Positions 33,286 to 42,749 are shown, counted from the stretch's first letter. The stretch: 64,000 nucleotides of DNA from Candidatus Poribacteria bacterium (GCA_022821065.1 JAJEEK010000090.1:1-64000), one strand, 5' to 3'. The notes: generated from the sequence alone by a model not told the origin. Translations and numbers: made by a program.

Positions 33286-34398
33286 CTATTGGAGTTTCTG
33301 AAAAACATCAAGGTATTGCTGTGCGATCATATCCCAATTGAATCGGTTTCGGATCTGTTCTGGCGCGCGTCGCCGGAAATCTTCGACCATCTCCGCGTTT
33401 TGTTCCAACATCTGCATCTTCTGTGTTAGCGATGCGACGTTTTTATCGAAAAGCACGCCATAGTGTCCGCTCTCTAAGACCTCATCGTTAAATGGGGTAT
33501 TGAGTGCGAGAATGCAATTAGAAAACCCTAATGCTTTCAGGATCGAGGGATTAATGCCCCCGAATTGATGTCCGTGGACGTAGGCGAAACAGTGATGGTG
33601 AAGTTCTTTAATATGTTCAGAATTGTCAATATGTCCGAGAAATTTGACTTTCTCGTTGGCAATATTTTTTAATTTTCTCAAAAATTCGTTTTCACGTTTG
33701 TTCCCTTTGTAATCAGCACCGCCTGCGATAGCGAGTTGCTTCTGACTGTTTGATGCGACGAAGGCTTCTAAAATGAGGTCGGCATTGTTATCAGGCACGA
33801 GTCTGCTGGCGATAAGATAATAGTTCCGAGATTCGAGCCCATAATTGTCCAAGACTTCTGGATGTTCTGAAGGCTCGATATTAGCGCCGTAAGCGATATA
33901 GGTTGTTTCTGCTCCCAATTCTTCAAGGTATAAGCGTTTCATTTCGGAGGCATCGGTAATGACAATCGGGAAGGCTGCGGTTGCCATCTTTGCAGCCCAC
34001 TTAAAATAAACGGCTCCGAGCCCTTTCCACTTCGGTCGGAGCCACTCCATTCCATCAACATTGATAACAGCGGTCTTACCGGCGATGCGGAAGAACCATC
34101 CAAAAGGTCCGTTGCCAGCATTCCATGTCAGAATGACATCGGATGGGGTAACTGAAGCGTGTACTGTTGCGAGGAAACTATGGCTGAGAGTGCTAAGGAT
34201 CTTATGCTCTATGCTTGGTAAGTACACGAGTTTGATGCCTTTCCATTCTGTGGGTCTCTCTTTAAAAAGTGCTTTTCGGCAATAAACGATGACTTCATGT
34301 CCGGCATCAACCCAGCGAGGGGCAAGTTCTCCCATGATCGTTTCTAATCCACTATAAGTGGCGGGAAGCCCGCGTATACCCAGTACCCGAATTCTCAT
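33286..34398 (-). CDS. glycosyltransferase with DUF1972 N-terminus (GT4-like)
   Basis: 370 residues from the ATG at 34398. The frame is open 83 codons further, but that part is the translated dispersed leader, and AAGGAAAACTAGGAAA sits right before this ATG. N-terminal RIRVLGIRGLPATYSGLETI is typical of DUF1972, found with rhamnosyl-type transferases. The C-terminal half has the GT4-type fold, with NPSILKALGFSNCILALNT near the nucleotide-sugar site. It probably builds the polysaccharide primed by the downstream sugar transferase. Confidence 0.88.
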   Translation of the reverse strand: MRIRVLGIRGLPATYSGLETIMGELAPRWVDAGHEVIVYCRKALFKERPTEWKGIKLVYLPSIEHKILSTLSHSFLATVHASVTPSDVILTWNAGNGPFGWFFRIAGKTAVINVDGMEWLRPKWKGLGAVYFKWAAKMATAAFPIVITDASEMKRLYLEELGAETTYIAYGANIEPSEHPEVLDNYGLESRNYYLIASRLVPDNNADLILEAFVASNSQKQLAIAGGADYKGNKRENEFLRKLKNIANEKVKFLGHIDNSEHIKELHHHCFAYVHGHQFGGINPSILKALGFSNCILALNTPFNDEVLESGHYGVLFDKNVASLTQKMQMLEQNAEMVEDFRRRAPEQIRNRFNWDMIAQQYLDVFQKLQ

Positions 34399-34502
34399 TT
34401 TCCTAGTTTTCCTTGCGGTTCGGAAAGGTGCATTTGTAAATCCATGTTCTCTTCCGTATATCCGCTTTCCACTTCGTTTCAAGCTATGTGCTCTGGCTAA
34501 AA
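34399..34502 (-). promoter_or_regulatory. dispersed leader element with RBS, copy 3 (glycosyltransferase)
   Basis: Minus-strand GCTTGAAACGAAGTGGAAAG, then GCGGATATACGG, then CCGAACCGCAAGGAAAAC before the ATG at 34398. Compare copies at 2435, 9246 and 42443. Confidence 0.6.
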
Positions 34503-34567
34503 CCGGACGGGCACGCCAGATTTTTTTTACAGAACGCTCTGGTTGACCGCAAGATAAATTAGAAAGA

Positions 34568-34689
34568 TAGTACTTACGCAAATCTGACTGTAGTCTGTTC
34601 TGTGAGATGAGATTTTTTGGTAAACACAGCGTTCTGGGGAAACCCAAACCAACAGTTTATGCTACAAAAGAGCAGCATGCGTAAGTCTT
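34568..34689. repeat. MITE-like repeat, copy C
   Basis: 122 bp, ends TAGTACTTACGCA and TGCGTAAGTCTTG, slightly diverged. The interior is very close to copy E (CACAGCGTTCTGGGGAAACC). It lies between the leader of the glycosyltransferase and its probable promoter. Confidence 0.7.
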
Positions 34690-34757
34690 GTTAGAAAGAT
34701 TGATTTGTTCTATTCAAGGACAACTCGTCTCTGTTTTAGACTGGGTTCTACCTATAT

Positions 34758-34787
34758 ATTATACCCGTTTTAGCCGTAAAAGTCCAA
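34758..34787 (-). promoter_or_regulatory. sigma70-type promoter of the glycosyltransferase operon
   Basis: Minus strand TTGGAC (34787-34782), 18-base spacer, TATAAT (34763-34758). Transcripts from here would read through MITE copy C and the leader into the gene at 34398. Confidence 0.5.
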
Positions 34788-34874
34788 TTTGTTTTGCGTG
34801 CCCGGTACGTAGAAGGGATACTTTACAATGTTTGATGATTAGAGAGGCACAAATCTTCATTTTTTATCGTCTTT

Positions 34875-36551
34875 TTACCATGGAATTCGAGAGAGGAATT
34901 TGGCTTCGATTTCGTTTGCGTTTTCGTATACATCCGGGCGATTTCCTAAGTTCTGTCTCCATACGCGTGCCCACTCCACATAGATTGAATAACGTCCTAT
35001 AACGACCCAGTTCGCCCCAATTGAGAGACGATGTTCGCTTTGCGTAATCCCGGATAGGGGTGTCCATACGTCATCTTTTGGTGCGTCAGGCGGGTGTGCT
35101 TTGTCAATATTGCCTGTCCCGTGCCGTTCTAACTCATAACCGAAAACAGTCTCAAGCTTGTCTGTCCATCGCCGTCGTAGTTCTAACCAAAGCTTGTCAG
35201 CGTCAGAGCCGATCTTATGTCCGATAGGTGTGGTAAAGTGTTTGTAAACGTTCACTGGGTTTACGTGCGTATATGCGTATTGGTTGATAAAGGCGTACTC
35301 TGCCTGGAAATCTGTATCTTTGATGCCAAAGGGGTCTGTTAGGTATATCCCGCCTAAGATGCCGAATTTGGTATCCCAATGCTTGAAGCTAACGGCAGGA
35401 TTGCCATCATCAACCATGAGTTCCCCATAAACCTCAAAGTTGTCTACGGGACGCAGTCGCATATCAACGCTTATCATAACATTATCGCCGCTGCCGGGGA
35501 CGCGTCCATCTGCCCGAGAAATCGGTTGCTCGTTAATCAGGTATATATTGACAGGATTGAGATAACCCGGTTCAAAACGGTTGCCGTAAACGACGACTTC
35601 AGAGAGTCCAAAGCCGAATCTGTTCCAGAAATACCCCTCTACCCGATGTCCGGAAATATACTTATCATTGATGTCCTCATCCATATCTTCTAATATACCG
35701 GTAAATGCGGTAAAGGTAACGGGTTCGTAGGTGGCTTGCAATTTGATCATGTCCATGGCAAGCGGATTTTTAGAGATGAGTAGGCTATCGTGATAACCGG
35801 GTCCCCACTGGAGTGTCTCTTGTCCGAGCTGCATCTCAAACCAGGGTAGCTCAAATTTCATATAACCGTTAATGGCAGTCCGGTTTTTGAGGTCTCCTTC
35901 CAATTGCCTAATTTTTGTTTCATCAGGAAAGAGATCATCAAAGATTTCACCGTATACAAATCTGTGTGCTATATCGGTTGTAAAAGCGAATGTTTCCGCC
36001 ACTTGTCCATAAAGGTGTGGATAGATGGTGGTAACAAACATGTTCCCTTCAACGGGTTGTTTGTCGGACAGATTATCGACGAGGTGCGTGATCGCCTGTT
36101 GTGAGGCTCTCATATCAAAAGAGAAACGATAGTTTTCACCTGCGATTGTCATGACGTGCAATCGTCCATCAGACCGGCTTTCAGGTGTTGTCCGACTGTC
36201 ATTCTTCAGAGTTGTTTTCGGAAGTTCTCGTGCTTCACGGTAAAATGCTAACAAAGCATTTAACCGTTCTTGATCGATAGGGGTCAATTCGATTTCGCCG
36301 TTTTTCTGTTTCTGGTGTGCTTTGAGGAGATAAGATACGACTTGCTTTCGGGTGAGTGGTAACGAACCGCGCCGTATACCGGGTATAACTCGTTTATTAA
36401 GTAAACGATGAATAAAACGATAGGTTTCACGATTAAAGTCAGACAGGTTCGGATTAAGCGGAACATTGATGAGTGAATTGGCGTTTGCCAATGGACAAAT
36501 GAGTATCAATATTGTCATGAAAAAAATTAACAGGTTCCGTAAAGCTCTCAT
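34875..36551 (-). CDS. Wzi-type capsule assembly outer-membrane protein
   Basis: 558 residues. Signal peptide (NLLIFFMTILILICPLANA), an N-terminal helical region like NRETYRFIHRLLNKRVIPG, and a beta-barrel part with motifs of the capsule assembly Wzi family: GYMKFELPWFEMQLGQETLQ, GPGYHDSLLISKNPLAMDMI, VEWARVWRQN. Wzi is an outer-membrane lectin that helps hold capsule on the surface. 15 bases after the sulfatase gene, and last in the order lipoprotein - sulfatase - sulfatase - wzi. Confidence 0.85.
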   Translation of the reverse strand: MRALRNLLIFFMTILILICPLANANSLINVPLNPNLSDFNRETYRFIHRLLNKRVIPGIRRGSLPLTRKQVVSYLLKAHQKQKNGEIELTPIDQERLNALLAFYREARELPKTTLKNDSRTTPESRSDGRLHVMTIAGENYRFSFDMRASQQAITHLVDNLSDKQPVEGNMFVTTIYPHLYGQVAETFAFTTDIAHRFVYGEIFDDLFPDETKIRQLEGDLKNRTAINGYMKFELPWFEMQLGQETLQWGPGYHDSLLISKNPLAMDMIKLQATYEPVTFTAFTGILEDMDEDINDKYISGHRVEGYFWNRFGFGLSEVVVYGNRFEPGYLNPVNIYLINEQPISRADGRVPGSGDNVMISVDMRLRPVDNFEVYGELMVDDGNPAVSFKHWDTKFGILGGIYLTDPFGIKDTDFQAEYAFINQYAYTHVNPVNVYKHFTTPIGHKIGSDADKLWLELRRRWTDKLETVFGYELERHGTGNIDKAHPPDAPKDDVWTPLSGITQSEHRLSIGANWVVIGRYSIYVEWARVWRQNLGNRPDVYENANEIEAKFLSRIPW

Positions 36552-36566
36552 ATTTTGTTTTCTTTC

Positions 36567-38606
36567 CTATTTGAAAATTACCATTTGGCGTGTGGCTTTG
36601 AGTTGTCCCGCCTGAAATGTGTAGAAGTAGATTCCGCTCGCCACAGGTTCTCCAACACTGTTTCGACCATCCCAATATGCAGCACGAGATTGTGTGCGAT
36701 AGGTGCCGGCTGCTTTGAAACCGATAGATAACTGCCGAATAGATTCGCCTTTGAGGTTGTAGATGTGAATATGGACATCCGCGTCTTCTGCTAAATCGTA
36801 AGGTATCCAGGTCTCAGGGTTGAATGGATTCGGATAGTTAGGCAAGAGGATTGTTTCTGGGGGTACTGTTGTGTTGATAAGGTGTTCTAAGGTAGCGATT
36901 CCATCTCGAAAAACATCGGAGCCATCATCTACTAAGCGTGCCTCAGTAAGCCATTCATCAAGAAGAGCAGTATGTTTAGGCAGAAGAGTCGTAACAATTG
37001 ACGGTGCTGCCGGATTACTGGATTCCCCGAAATGGGTGGCAACGAGAAGCAGATCAATGATGTCAATGCTGCCATCCTTGTTCACATCAGCTTTAGGATA
37101 CATTGGATCGTCGGTTCCGAAACTGTTTGAAACCAAGAGCATGTCTTGGATATCAACAACACCATCGTTGTTTATATCCCAAGGTAATGTTTGTAGTGGT
37201 GGAATTTGTTGCGAAACGTTAGGCAGTGCTGCTTGCCAACCGGCGTGAAGTTGCTCCCTAAGATGCGCGACGAGTTTTCTATTTTCTGAGAGATGCGCTA
37301 TATTGACGGTTTCATCTGGGTCAGCATAGTAGTCGTAAAGTTCTCTATGACGCTCCGATTCGGTGTATCGGTATTGATCCGTACGGATGGAGCATTTCTT
37401 TGTAGTCCCGCCACTAAGTTGACTAAAGGCAGCAGTTTTCCAGGGCCGCGCCGGTTGTTCAATGACTGGCGTCAGACTCAAGCCTTCTAATTCTGATGGG
37501 ACGGGCAGCTGACATGCATCACAGAGTGTCGGGTAGATGTCTACCAATTCCGAGAGTGCATCGGTTTGGTTAGGCTGTTGCCCTGGAACACTGATAATCA
37601 AAGGTGAACGGAGAGATACCTCAAAGAGTGTATTCTTTCGCCATGTACTATGCTCTCCAAGATGGAATCCATGGTCTCCGCAGAAAGCGATAACAGTATT
37701 TTCAGTTAACCCGAGTGTCTCCAGTTGCTCCAAGACGCGTCCAAGTTGAGCGTCCATGTAGCTCGTTGATGCGGCATATCCGTGCATTAACTCCAACGTC
37801 TTCTCTTCAGAAATTGGAGCATTCCCTTTAGGAATATCTGCATAGGCTCTGACATCATTCAAGGGGTGTGGTATCATAGGTGAAACATCTGTGAAGGTTT
37901 CAATATCATATAAATCGTAATATTTTCGAGGTGCGTTGTAAGGGAGATGCGGTTTATGAAAACCGATGGCAAGGAAAAATTGCTGGTCTTTAATCTGGGT
38001 TAGAATTTCAATAGATGCGTTTGCGATTTTACCATCCTTTAGTTCATCATCTGGGACATCAAGGATTTGCGAAGAAGGTGTTGTTGCTTTATCAATTGTC
38101 CAACGCTGGCTCCAAATTGGAGCACTCCAAGAGAGTGCATCATCCCATGTGGCGGCGTGTGCAATTTTACCAACGGAGCGTGTATGATAGCCGTGGATTT
38201 TGAAATGTTGTGGTAATGTCACAGTTTCCGGCAGTGCCTCACGCCACCCTCTGGTATTACCATATACCGTAGTTGTCTCCGGTCGCAGGCCAGTCATCAT
38301 TGAAACGCGAGATGGATTACAGAGTGGATACTGACAGTAAGCGCGGTTGAAAAGTGTTCCGCGCGCAGCCAGGGCATCAATGTTCGGTGTATGCATTTCA
38401 GAGTGACCATAGCACCCCAGCAAAGGACGTAAATCATCTGCGATGATAAAAATCACATTATAGCGTCCGGCTGGTTTTGCTCTAAGATTTGGTAACAACC
38501 CTGTTGTAAACGTTGCTGCAGCCCCGACTTTTAAAGTGGTGGAGAGGAAGTCTCTACGGGTAAAGGAACGTGAGAAATTACTGTCGCCAATACTTGTTTT
38601 TGCCAT
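36567..38606 (-). CDS. Tat-exported sulfatase with dockerin and C-terminal sorting-type domain (1)
   Basis: 679 residues. Tat signal RSFTRRDFLSTTLKVGAA (about 14-31). Sulfatase domain with IIADDLRPLLGCYG and C96-N-P-S-R100, where Cys96 becomes formylglycine; CGDHGFHLGEHSTWRK follows, as in iduronate-2-sulfatase-type enzymes. Next is a dockerin with two Ca-binding loops (DINNDGVVDIQDMLLVSN, DVNKDGSIDIIDLLLVAT). The last ~95 residues are a FlgD-like/sorting-type domain (LPNYPNPFNPETWIPYDLA). The combination suggests export folded, then attachment or secretion across the outer membrane. Substrate probably a sulfated glycan. Tandem with the next gene, 21 bases apart. Confidence 0.92.
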   Translation of the reverse strand: MAKTSIGDSNFSRSFTRRDFLSTTLKVGAAATFTTGLLPNLRAKPAGRYNVIFIIADDLRPLLGCYGHSEMHTPNIDALAARGTLFNRAYCQYPLCNPSRVSMMTGLRPETTTVYGNTRGWREALPETVTLPQHFKIHGYHTRSVGKIAHAATWDDALSWSAPIWSQRWTIDKATTPSSQILDVPDDELKDGKIANASIEILTQIKDQQFFLAIGFHKPHLPYNAPRKYYDLYDIETFTDVSPMIPHPLNDVRAYADIPKGNAPISEEKTLELMHGYAASTSYMDAQLGRVLEQLETLGLTENTVIAFCGDHGFHLGEHSTWRKNTLFEVSLRSPLIISVPGQQPNQTDALSELVDIYPTLCDACQLPVPSELEGLSLTPVIEQPARPWKTAAFSQLSGGTTKKCSIRTDQYRYTESERHRELYDYYADPDETVNIAHLSENRKLVAHLREQLHAGWQAALPNVSQQIPPLQTLPWDINNDGVVDIQDMLLVSNSFGTDDPMYPKADVNKDGSIDIIDLLLVATHFGESSNPAAPSIVTTLLPKHTALLDEWLTEARLVDDGSDVFRDGIATLEHLINTTVPPETILLPNYPNPFNPETWIPYDLAEDADVHIHIYNLKGESIRQLSIGFKAAGTYRTQSRAAYWDGRNSVGEPVASGIYFYTFQAGQLKATRQMVIFK

Positions 38607-38627
38607 CTATTGCCCTCCGAGAAAGAT

Positions 38628-40718
38628 CTATTTGAGAATTACCATTTGGCGTGTGGCTTTGAACTGCCCTGCTTGAATTGTGTAAAAATGGACACCGCTC
38701 GCCACAGGTTCTCCAACACTGTTGCGTCCATCCCAATACGCGGCACGAGATTGTGTACGATAGGTCCCGGTTGTTTGGAAGCCCAGGGATAGATGCCGAA
38801 CAGATTCGCCTTTGAGATTATAAATATCAATATGGACATCCGCGTCTTCTGCTAAGTCATAAGGTATCCACGTCTCAGGATTGAAAGGATTCGGATAGTT
38901 CGGCAAGAGCACCGTTTGCGTAGGTATCGCTGTATTGATTAGATGTTCTAAAGTTTCAATACCATGTCGGAAAACGTCAGAACCATCATCAGATAAGCGT
39001 GCTTTAATGAGCCACTCATCCATTAATCTAAGATGCTCTGGACGAATATTGGGAGATGTCTGCGGGGAAGCGGGATCGCCACATTCACCGAAATGTGCAG
39101 CCACCAGCAACAAGTCGATAATATCAATTCTACCATCTTTGTTCACATCCGCTTTCGGATGTTGCGGAGTCTCTACTTCAAAGTTGTTTGAAACCAAGAG
39201 CAGGTCTTGGATATCAACAATACCATCGTTATTTATGTCCCACGGTAATATTTGTGGAAGAGAGATTCGTTCTTGAATATCTGGCAGCGCTGCTTGCCAT
39301 CCCTCGTGGAGTTGTTCGCTGAGATGGGCAACGAGTTCCGTGTTTTCTGGTAAGTCTACAATATTGATGGTTTCATTGGGATCAGCATCGTAATCGTAGA
39401 GTTCACGTCCCCATCTGCCGTTGTTGCCCCACTCGGTGTATCGGTATTGTGTTGTTCGCATAGATTGTCCGCGTTTGCCTGCTCGCTTGAGTTGACTAAA
39501 GGTAGCCGTTTTCCATGGGCGCGTCGGTTCTTCAATGATCGGGGTCAGGCTCAGGCCTTCTAATTCTGAAGGTATGGGCAATCGGCAGGTATCACATAGT
39601 GTTGGATAGATATCGACGAGTTCTGCAAGTACCTCAGTTCGGTTTGGTTGTTGTCTAGGAACACTGATGATCATAGGGGAACGGAGAGCGACTTCAAAAA
39701 GCGTATTCTTGCGCCATGTCCCATGTTCTCCAAGATGGAACCCGTGGTCTCCTACAAAAACGACGACAGTATTTTCGGAAAGCCCCAGGGTATCCAGTTG
39801 CTGGAGTACACGCCCCACTTGTGCATCCATGTAGCTTGTTGATGCCGCGTACGCTCGAATTAATTCTAATATTTTCGTCTCTGATAGGGGTCCCTCATTT
39901 GGGATATCTTTATATTCTCGGAGTCCGTCTAATTTGTTGTTCGCAATCGTCGGTGTGCCAGTGGGAAGCACCGAAGTCGGAGGCAGAGAGAAGTCTTGTT
40001 GTGTATAGAGTTCATAATACTTCTTCGGTGCTTGGAGGGGCAGGTGTGGTTTCTCAAATCCGACTGCAAGAAAAAATGGGGTGTGTTGAAGTTCTGTCAA
40101 AACGGCGCTCGCTTGTTCAGCAATTTTACCATCTGGCAGATCGTTATCTTCAACATCAAATGCTTGCCAAACTGGAATAAGTGCAGGGTCAGTGGAGAAC
40201 CACAAGGGTACCCACGATGGAACACTCCATGAATAGGCATCATCTCGTGCTAAGGCGTTGTGTTCGATTTTCCCAATAGACCGCGTATGATAACCGGATT
40301 CTTTAAAGTATTGTGGAAGTGTCACGGCACCGGGCAGATTGTCCCGAAAATTTACAGTATTAGAAGACACGCCTGTTGTTTCGGGGCGCAGCCCGGTCAA
40401 CATTGATGTTCGTGAGGGATGACAGAGCGGAGTTTGACAATAGGCACGGTTGAAAAGTGTCCCGCGCTCGGCTAAAGCATCAATGTTGGGCGTGTGAATC
40501 TCTGGATGGCCGTAACAGCCAAGTAGCGGACGTAAGTCATCAACAACAATAAATAAAACATTGTATTGGCTCTTCGCATTAACTTGACTTTTAGGCAACA
40601 GCGCGGTTGTGAAAGCAGCGGTACCTATTTTCAAACTTGTGGAAAGGAAATCACGCCGCGTAAAAGGACGCTTCAGCGAGGATGGCACTTTCGACTTTAG
40701 CGTTGATACTTTTTGCAT
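38628..40718 (-). CDS. Tat-exported sulfatase with dockerin and C-terminal sorting-type domain (2)
   Basis: 696 residues, paralogue of the gene at 38606 with the same order of domains. Tat signal RPFTRRDFLSTSLKIGTAA; catalytic C99-H-P-S-R; FVGDHGFHLGEHGTWRK; dockerin DINNDGIVDIQDLLLVSN and DVNKDGRIDIIDLLLVAA. The C-terminus from LPNYPNPFNPETWIPYDLAE to the end is nearly identical to that of the paralogue, more alike than the catalytic parts. This suggests a recent exchange or strong constraint there. 14 bases after the lipoprotein gene. Confidence 0.92.
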   Translation of the reverse strand: MQKVSTLKSKVPSSLKRPFTRRDFLSTSLKIGTAAFTTALLPKSQVNAKSQYNVLFIVVDDLRPLLGCYGHPEIHTPNIDALAERGTLFNRAYCQTPLCHPSRTSMLTGLRPETTGVSSNTVNFRDNLPGAVTLPQYFKESGYHTRSIGKIEHNALARDDAYSWSVPSWVPLWFSTDPALIPVWQAFDVEDNDLPDGKIAEQASAVLTELQHTPFFLAVGFEKPHLPLQAPKKYYELYTQQDFSLPPTSVLPTGTPTIANNKLDGLREYKDIPNEGPLSETKILELIRAYAASTSYMDAQVGRVLQQLDTLGLSENTVVVFVGDHGFHLGEHGTWRKNTLFEVALRSPMIISVPRQQPNRTEVLAELVDIYPTLCDTCRLPIPSELEGLSLTPIIEEPTRPWKTATFSQLKRAGKRGQSMRTTQYRYTEWGNNGRWGRELYDYDADPNETINIVDLPENTELVAHLSEQLHEGWQAALPDIQERISLPQILPWDINNDGIVDIQDLLLVSNNFEVETPQHPKADVNKDGRIDIIDLLLVAAHFGECGDPASPQTSPNIRPEHLRLMDEWLIKARLSDDGSDVFRHGIETLEHLINTAIPTQTVLLPNYPNPFNPETWIPYDLAEDADVHIDIYNLKGESVRHLSLGFQTTGTYRTQSRAAYWDGRNSVGEPVASGVHFYTIQAGQFKATRQMVILK

Positions 40719-40732
40719 AATATAAATGCTTC

Positions 40733-41311
40733 CTAAGGAAATATTACGATTATTTTTTCATCCGTCACAGATTCTCTGAATAGCGCAAGAAGTTCCTCTT
40801 CGCTCTTTTCAGGGAATTGAAATGATAAGCGGAGATATTCAACGATTAACGCGTCAAAAGTGCTGATGTAAGTAAAGTAAAACATACCGAGTGTGTCGTT
40901 TAGTACTTTTTCAGCAAAAGCATCTTCGAGGTTCTCAAGTCCTTGCAACCGGGCAGCATTTCCAATGTTTTCCTGGCGATATATCTCCACCAAATCGACC
41001 CATAGTTCCTTTCTGAAACCGAGTTCGTTTTTGAAGATTTCCTCAGAGGCAGTGAACACGATGGAAAAATCGCCTGTTTCTTCGGCTTTTTGGTATGTCT
41101 CTGTCCGTCGTTCATTGACGCTTTCGATTGCTGCTCGGGCTTTTTCTAAAGCATCTATTTCTAAAGGGTCTTGTGGAGGCGTAACCATCTCTGGTGGGTC
41201 TTGTGGCGGTGTAACCATCTCCATAATTGGTTGCCGCATTGCTTGTTCACATCCAACTATCGACATAAATACACAAAGCATGAACACAGTCAATTGTATC
41301 AGTAACCTCAT
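40733..41311 (-). CDS. lipoprotein with short Pro-rich tandem repeat
   Basis: 192 residues. Signal and lipobox MLCVFMSIVGCEQ, then a duplicated 10-residue unit MVTPPQDPPE / MVTPPQDPLE encoded by a 30-base tandem repeat near 41165-41225. The rest is helical (ALEKARAAIESVNERRTETY). No family known. First gene of the sulfatase-Wzi operon, so it may be an envelope partner of those proteins. Confidence 0.68.
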   Translation of the reverse strand: MRLLIQLTVFMLCVFMSIVGCEQAMRQPIMEMVTPPQDPPEMVTPPQDPLEIDALEKARAAIESVNERRTETYQKAEETGDFSIVFTASEEIFKNELGFRKELWVDLVEIYRQENIGNAARLQGLENLEDAFAEKVLNDTLGMFYFTYISTFDALIVEYLRLSFQFPEKSEEELLALFRESVTDEKIIVIFP

Positions 41312-41337
41312 CTCTACTCCTTTTTTGGTAAACCATA

Positions 41338-41437
41338 AAAGACTGAACAGGAAACCAACAGCCTATTCTACAAAAAATGTCTAAACTAAAGACTGAACAG
41401 GAAACCAACAGCCTATTCTACAAAAAACGTCCAAAAT
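41338..41437. repeat. two 50-bp tandem copies upstream of the lipoprotein gene
   Basis: AAAGACTGAACAGGAAACC and the bases that follow occur at 41338-41387 and again at 41388-41437, with a few changes at the end of the second unit. The segment with CAACAGCCTATTCTACAAAA resembles the inner part of the MITE-like family. It fills the gap between two genes. Confidence 0.7.
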
Positions 41438-42442
41438 TTAGTAACTATTATACCTTAATTTTTCCATCATTTCATGGAAAATAGGCGCGATTTTCGGATG
41501 AATATCAAACGGTTTTCTGGCAGGGACTGGCTGCAAAGTCTGTCGCGCGTACTTGCGGAATGTGTTATCTTCTGAAAGTTGACAGAAACTGCTTAACTCG
41601 GCGAGCGTCTCGTCTGGTTTTGCTGTTAAATCTTCAAAACGGACAAGATGAACGCAATCAGGTAATGCTTGCAGTAAACGGAGTCCTTCCTGCATGGTAA
41701 CAATCCACTCTATGGCTGCCCTGTCAAGATGTTTTTCAAAACACTGAATTTCATCAGCTGCCTCAGAGAAAACCGGATCTGTTTTAACGAGTTGCTCGAC
41801 TAAAAGCCTCCATTTACGGTCATCGATCCCCCACCAGTCATGCTTTTCGTTCTTAATGTGAATACCGAGTCGTTGGGACCAATTTGCGATGGAATGACAC
41901 GTGTCCCAACCGTTCCGCGCAAGAAAAACAAAACGGGCATCGCGGAATAAGGCGCGTACGAAATCCACTCTGAAAATGAGTTCGGGATATTTGTCAACGA
42001 GACGTTTTGAACGGGTCGCTGTCAAATAGGCACCAAACATTTGCCTTGCCCGATGACACATTTCGCTTGTTGTATCCTCGGCGGTAAGACGGTACTTTGC
42101 ATCATCTTGTGCGTAGTTACCGATGATGTCTTCATGGGGATGGATGAGGTGCCATATTGCTTTCGGTTCGTTGAGATAGCCGACTTCTCTGTGCATAGAG
42201 AGGACAATCCCGAGTATTGTGGTGCCGCTGCGTCCAGTCCCTAAGATAAAAATCGGTTTCTCAACAGTCCTGTATTTACTATTATTGGTAGTGATTGCTT
42301 TTAGAAGAGAAAAGACGATTGGATTTATCCAGCGACCTTTTGTGGTTGCCGGACGCCCTTCAAAAAAGGCGTAACTAATGAAACGAGTTATTGCCTTCAT
42401 CGGGCGCGTTTTGATGTAATTCGGATTAATTTGTGCAATCAT
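41438..42442 (-). CDS. sulfotransferase family protein (1)
   Basis: 334 residues. PAPS-binding loop ILGTGRSGTTILGIVLSMH (about 47-65) and a second region VRALFRDARFVFLARNGWDT like the 3'-phosphate-binding segment. It moves sulfate from PAPS to a hydroxyl or amine acceptor; a sugar is likely here because the genes around it build polysaccharide. The start at 42442 follows the dispersed leader with AAGGAAAGTTAAAAAT. Confidence 0.87.
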   Translation of the reverse strand: MIAQINPNYIKTRPMKAITRFISYAFFEGRPATTKGRWINPIVFSLLKAITTNNSKYRTVEKPIFILGTGRSGTTILGIVLSMHREVGYLNEPKAIWHLIHPHEDIIGNYAQDDAKYRLTAEDTTSEMCHRARQMFGAYLTATRSKRLVDKYPELIFRVDFVRALFRDARFVFLARNGWDTCHSIANWSQRLGIHIKNEKHDWWGIDDRKWRLLVEQLVKTDPVFSEAADEIQCFEKHLDRAAIEWIVTMQEGLRLLQALPDCVHLVRFEDLTAKPDETLAELSSFCQLSEDNTFRKYARQTLQPVPARKPFDIHPKIAPIFHEMMEKLRYNSY

Positions 42443-42546
42443 ATTTTTAACTTTCCTTGCGGTTCGGTTCGGCAGATTTGAAGTTTGACGTGCTGCTCCG
42501 TATATCCGCTCTCCATTTCATTACGAGCTATGTCTCCGAGGTGCTA
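42443..42546 (-). promoter_or_regulatory. dispersed leader element with RBS, copy 4 (sulfotransferase)
   Basis: Minus-strand GTAATGAAATGGAGAGCGG, ATATACGGAGCAGCACG, then CCGAACCGCAAGGAAAGTT before the ATG at 42442. It directly follows MITE copy D in the direction of transcription. Confidence 0.6.
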
Positions 42547-42568
42547 ATTAAGAGAAGAAACTTCATAC

Positions 42569-42748
42569 AGGACTTACGCAATTTTGCCTGTAAGTGGTTC
42601 TGTTAGATGAAATTTGTCTGAAAACACATCGTTCTGGTAGCACAAACTGGGAAGTTTGTGGTACAAAAGAGCGTCATCTGAAAACACATCGTTCTGGTAG
42701 CACAAACTATGAAGTTTGTGGTACAAAAGAGCGTCATGCGTAAGTCCT
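42569..42748. repeat. MITE-like repeat, copy D, with 60-bp internal duplication
   Basis: 180 bp with ends AGGACTTACGCA / TGCGTAAGTCCT. The unit from TCTGAAAACACATCG to AAAGAGCGTCA occurs twice in tandem (42617-42676 and 42677-42736) with very few differences. Without the extra unit it would be the usual ~120 bp. It ends one base before the stop codon of the next sulfotransferase gene. Confidence 0.8.
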
Positions 42749-42749
42749 G

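Noticed and set aside
34399..34647. 83-residue N-terminal extension of the glycosyltransferase
   Set aside because: It is the translated dispersed leader; the family start RIRVLGIRGLP directly follows a good RBS at 34398.
42617..42736. Possible CRISPR repeats
   Set aside because: Only two 60-base units without unique spacers, lying inside a MITE-like element; no cas genes.
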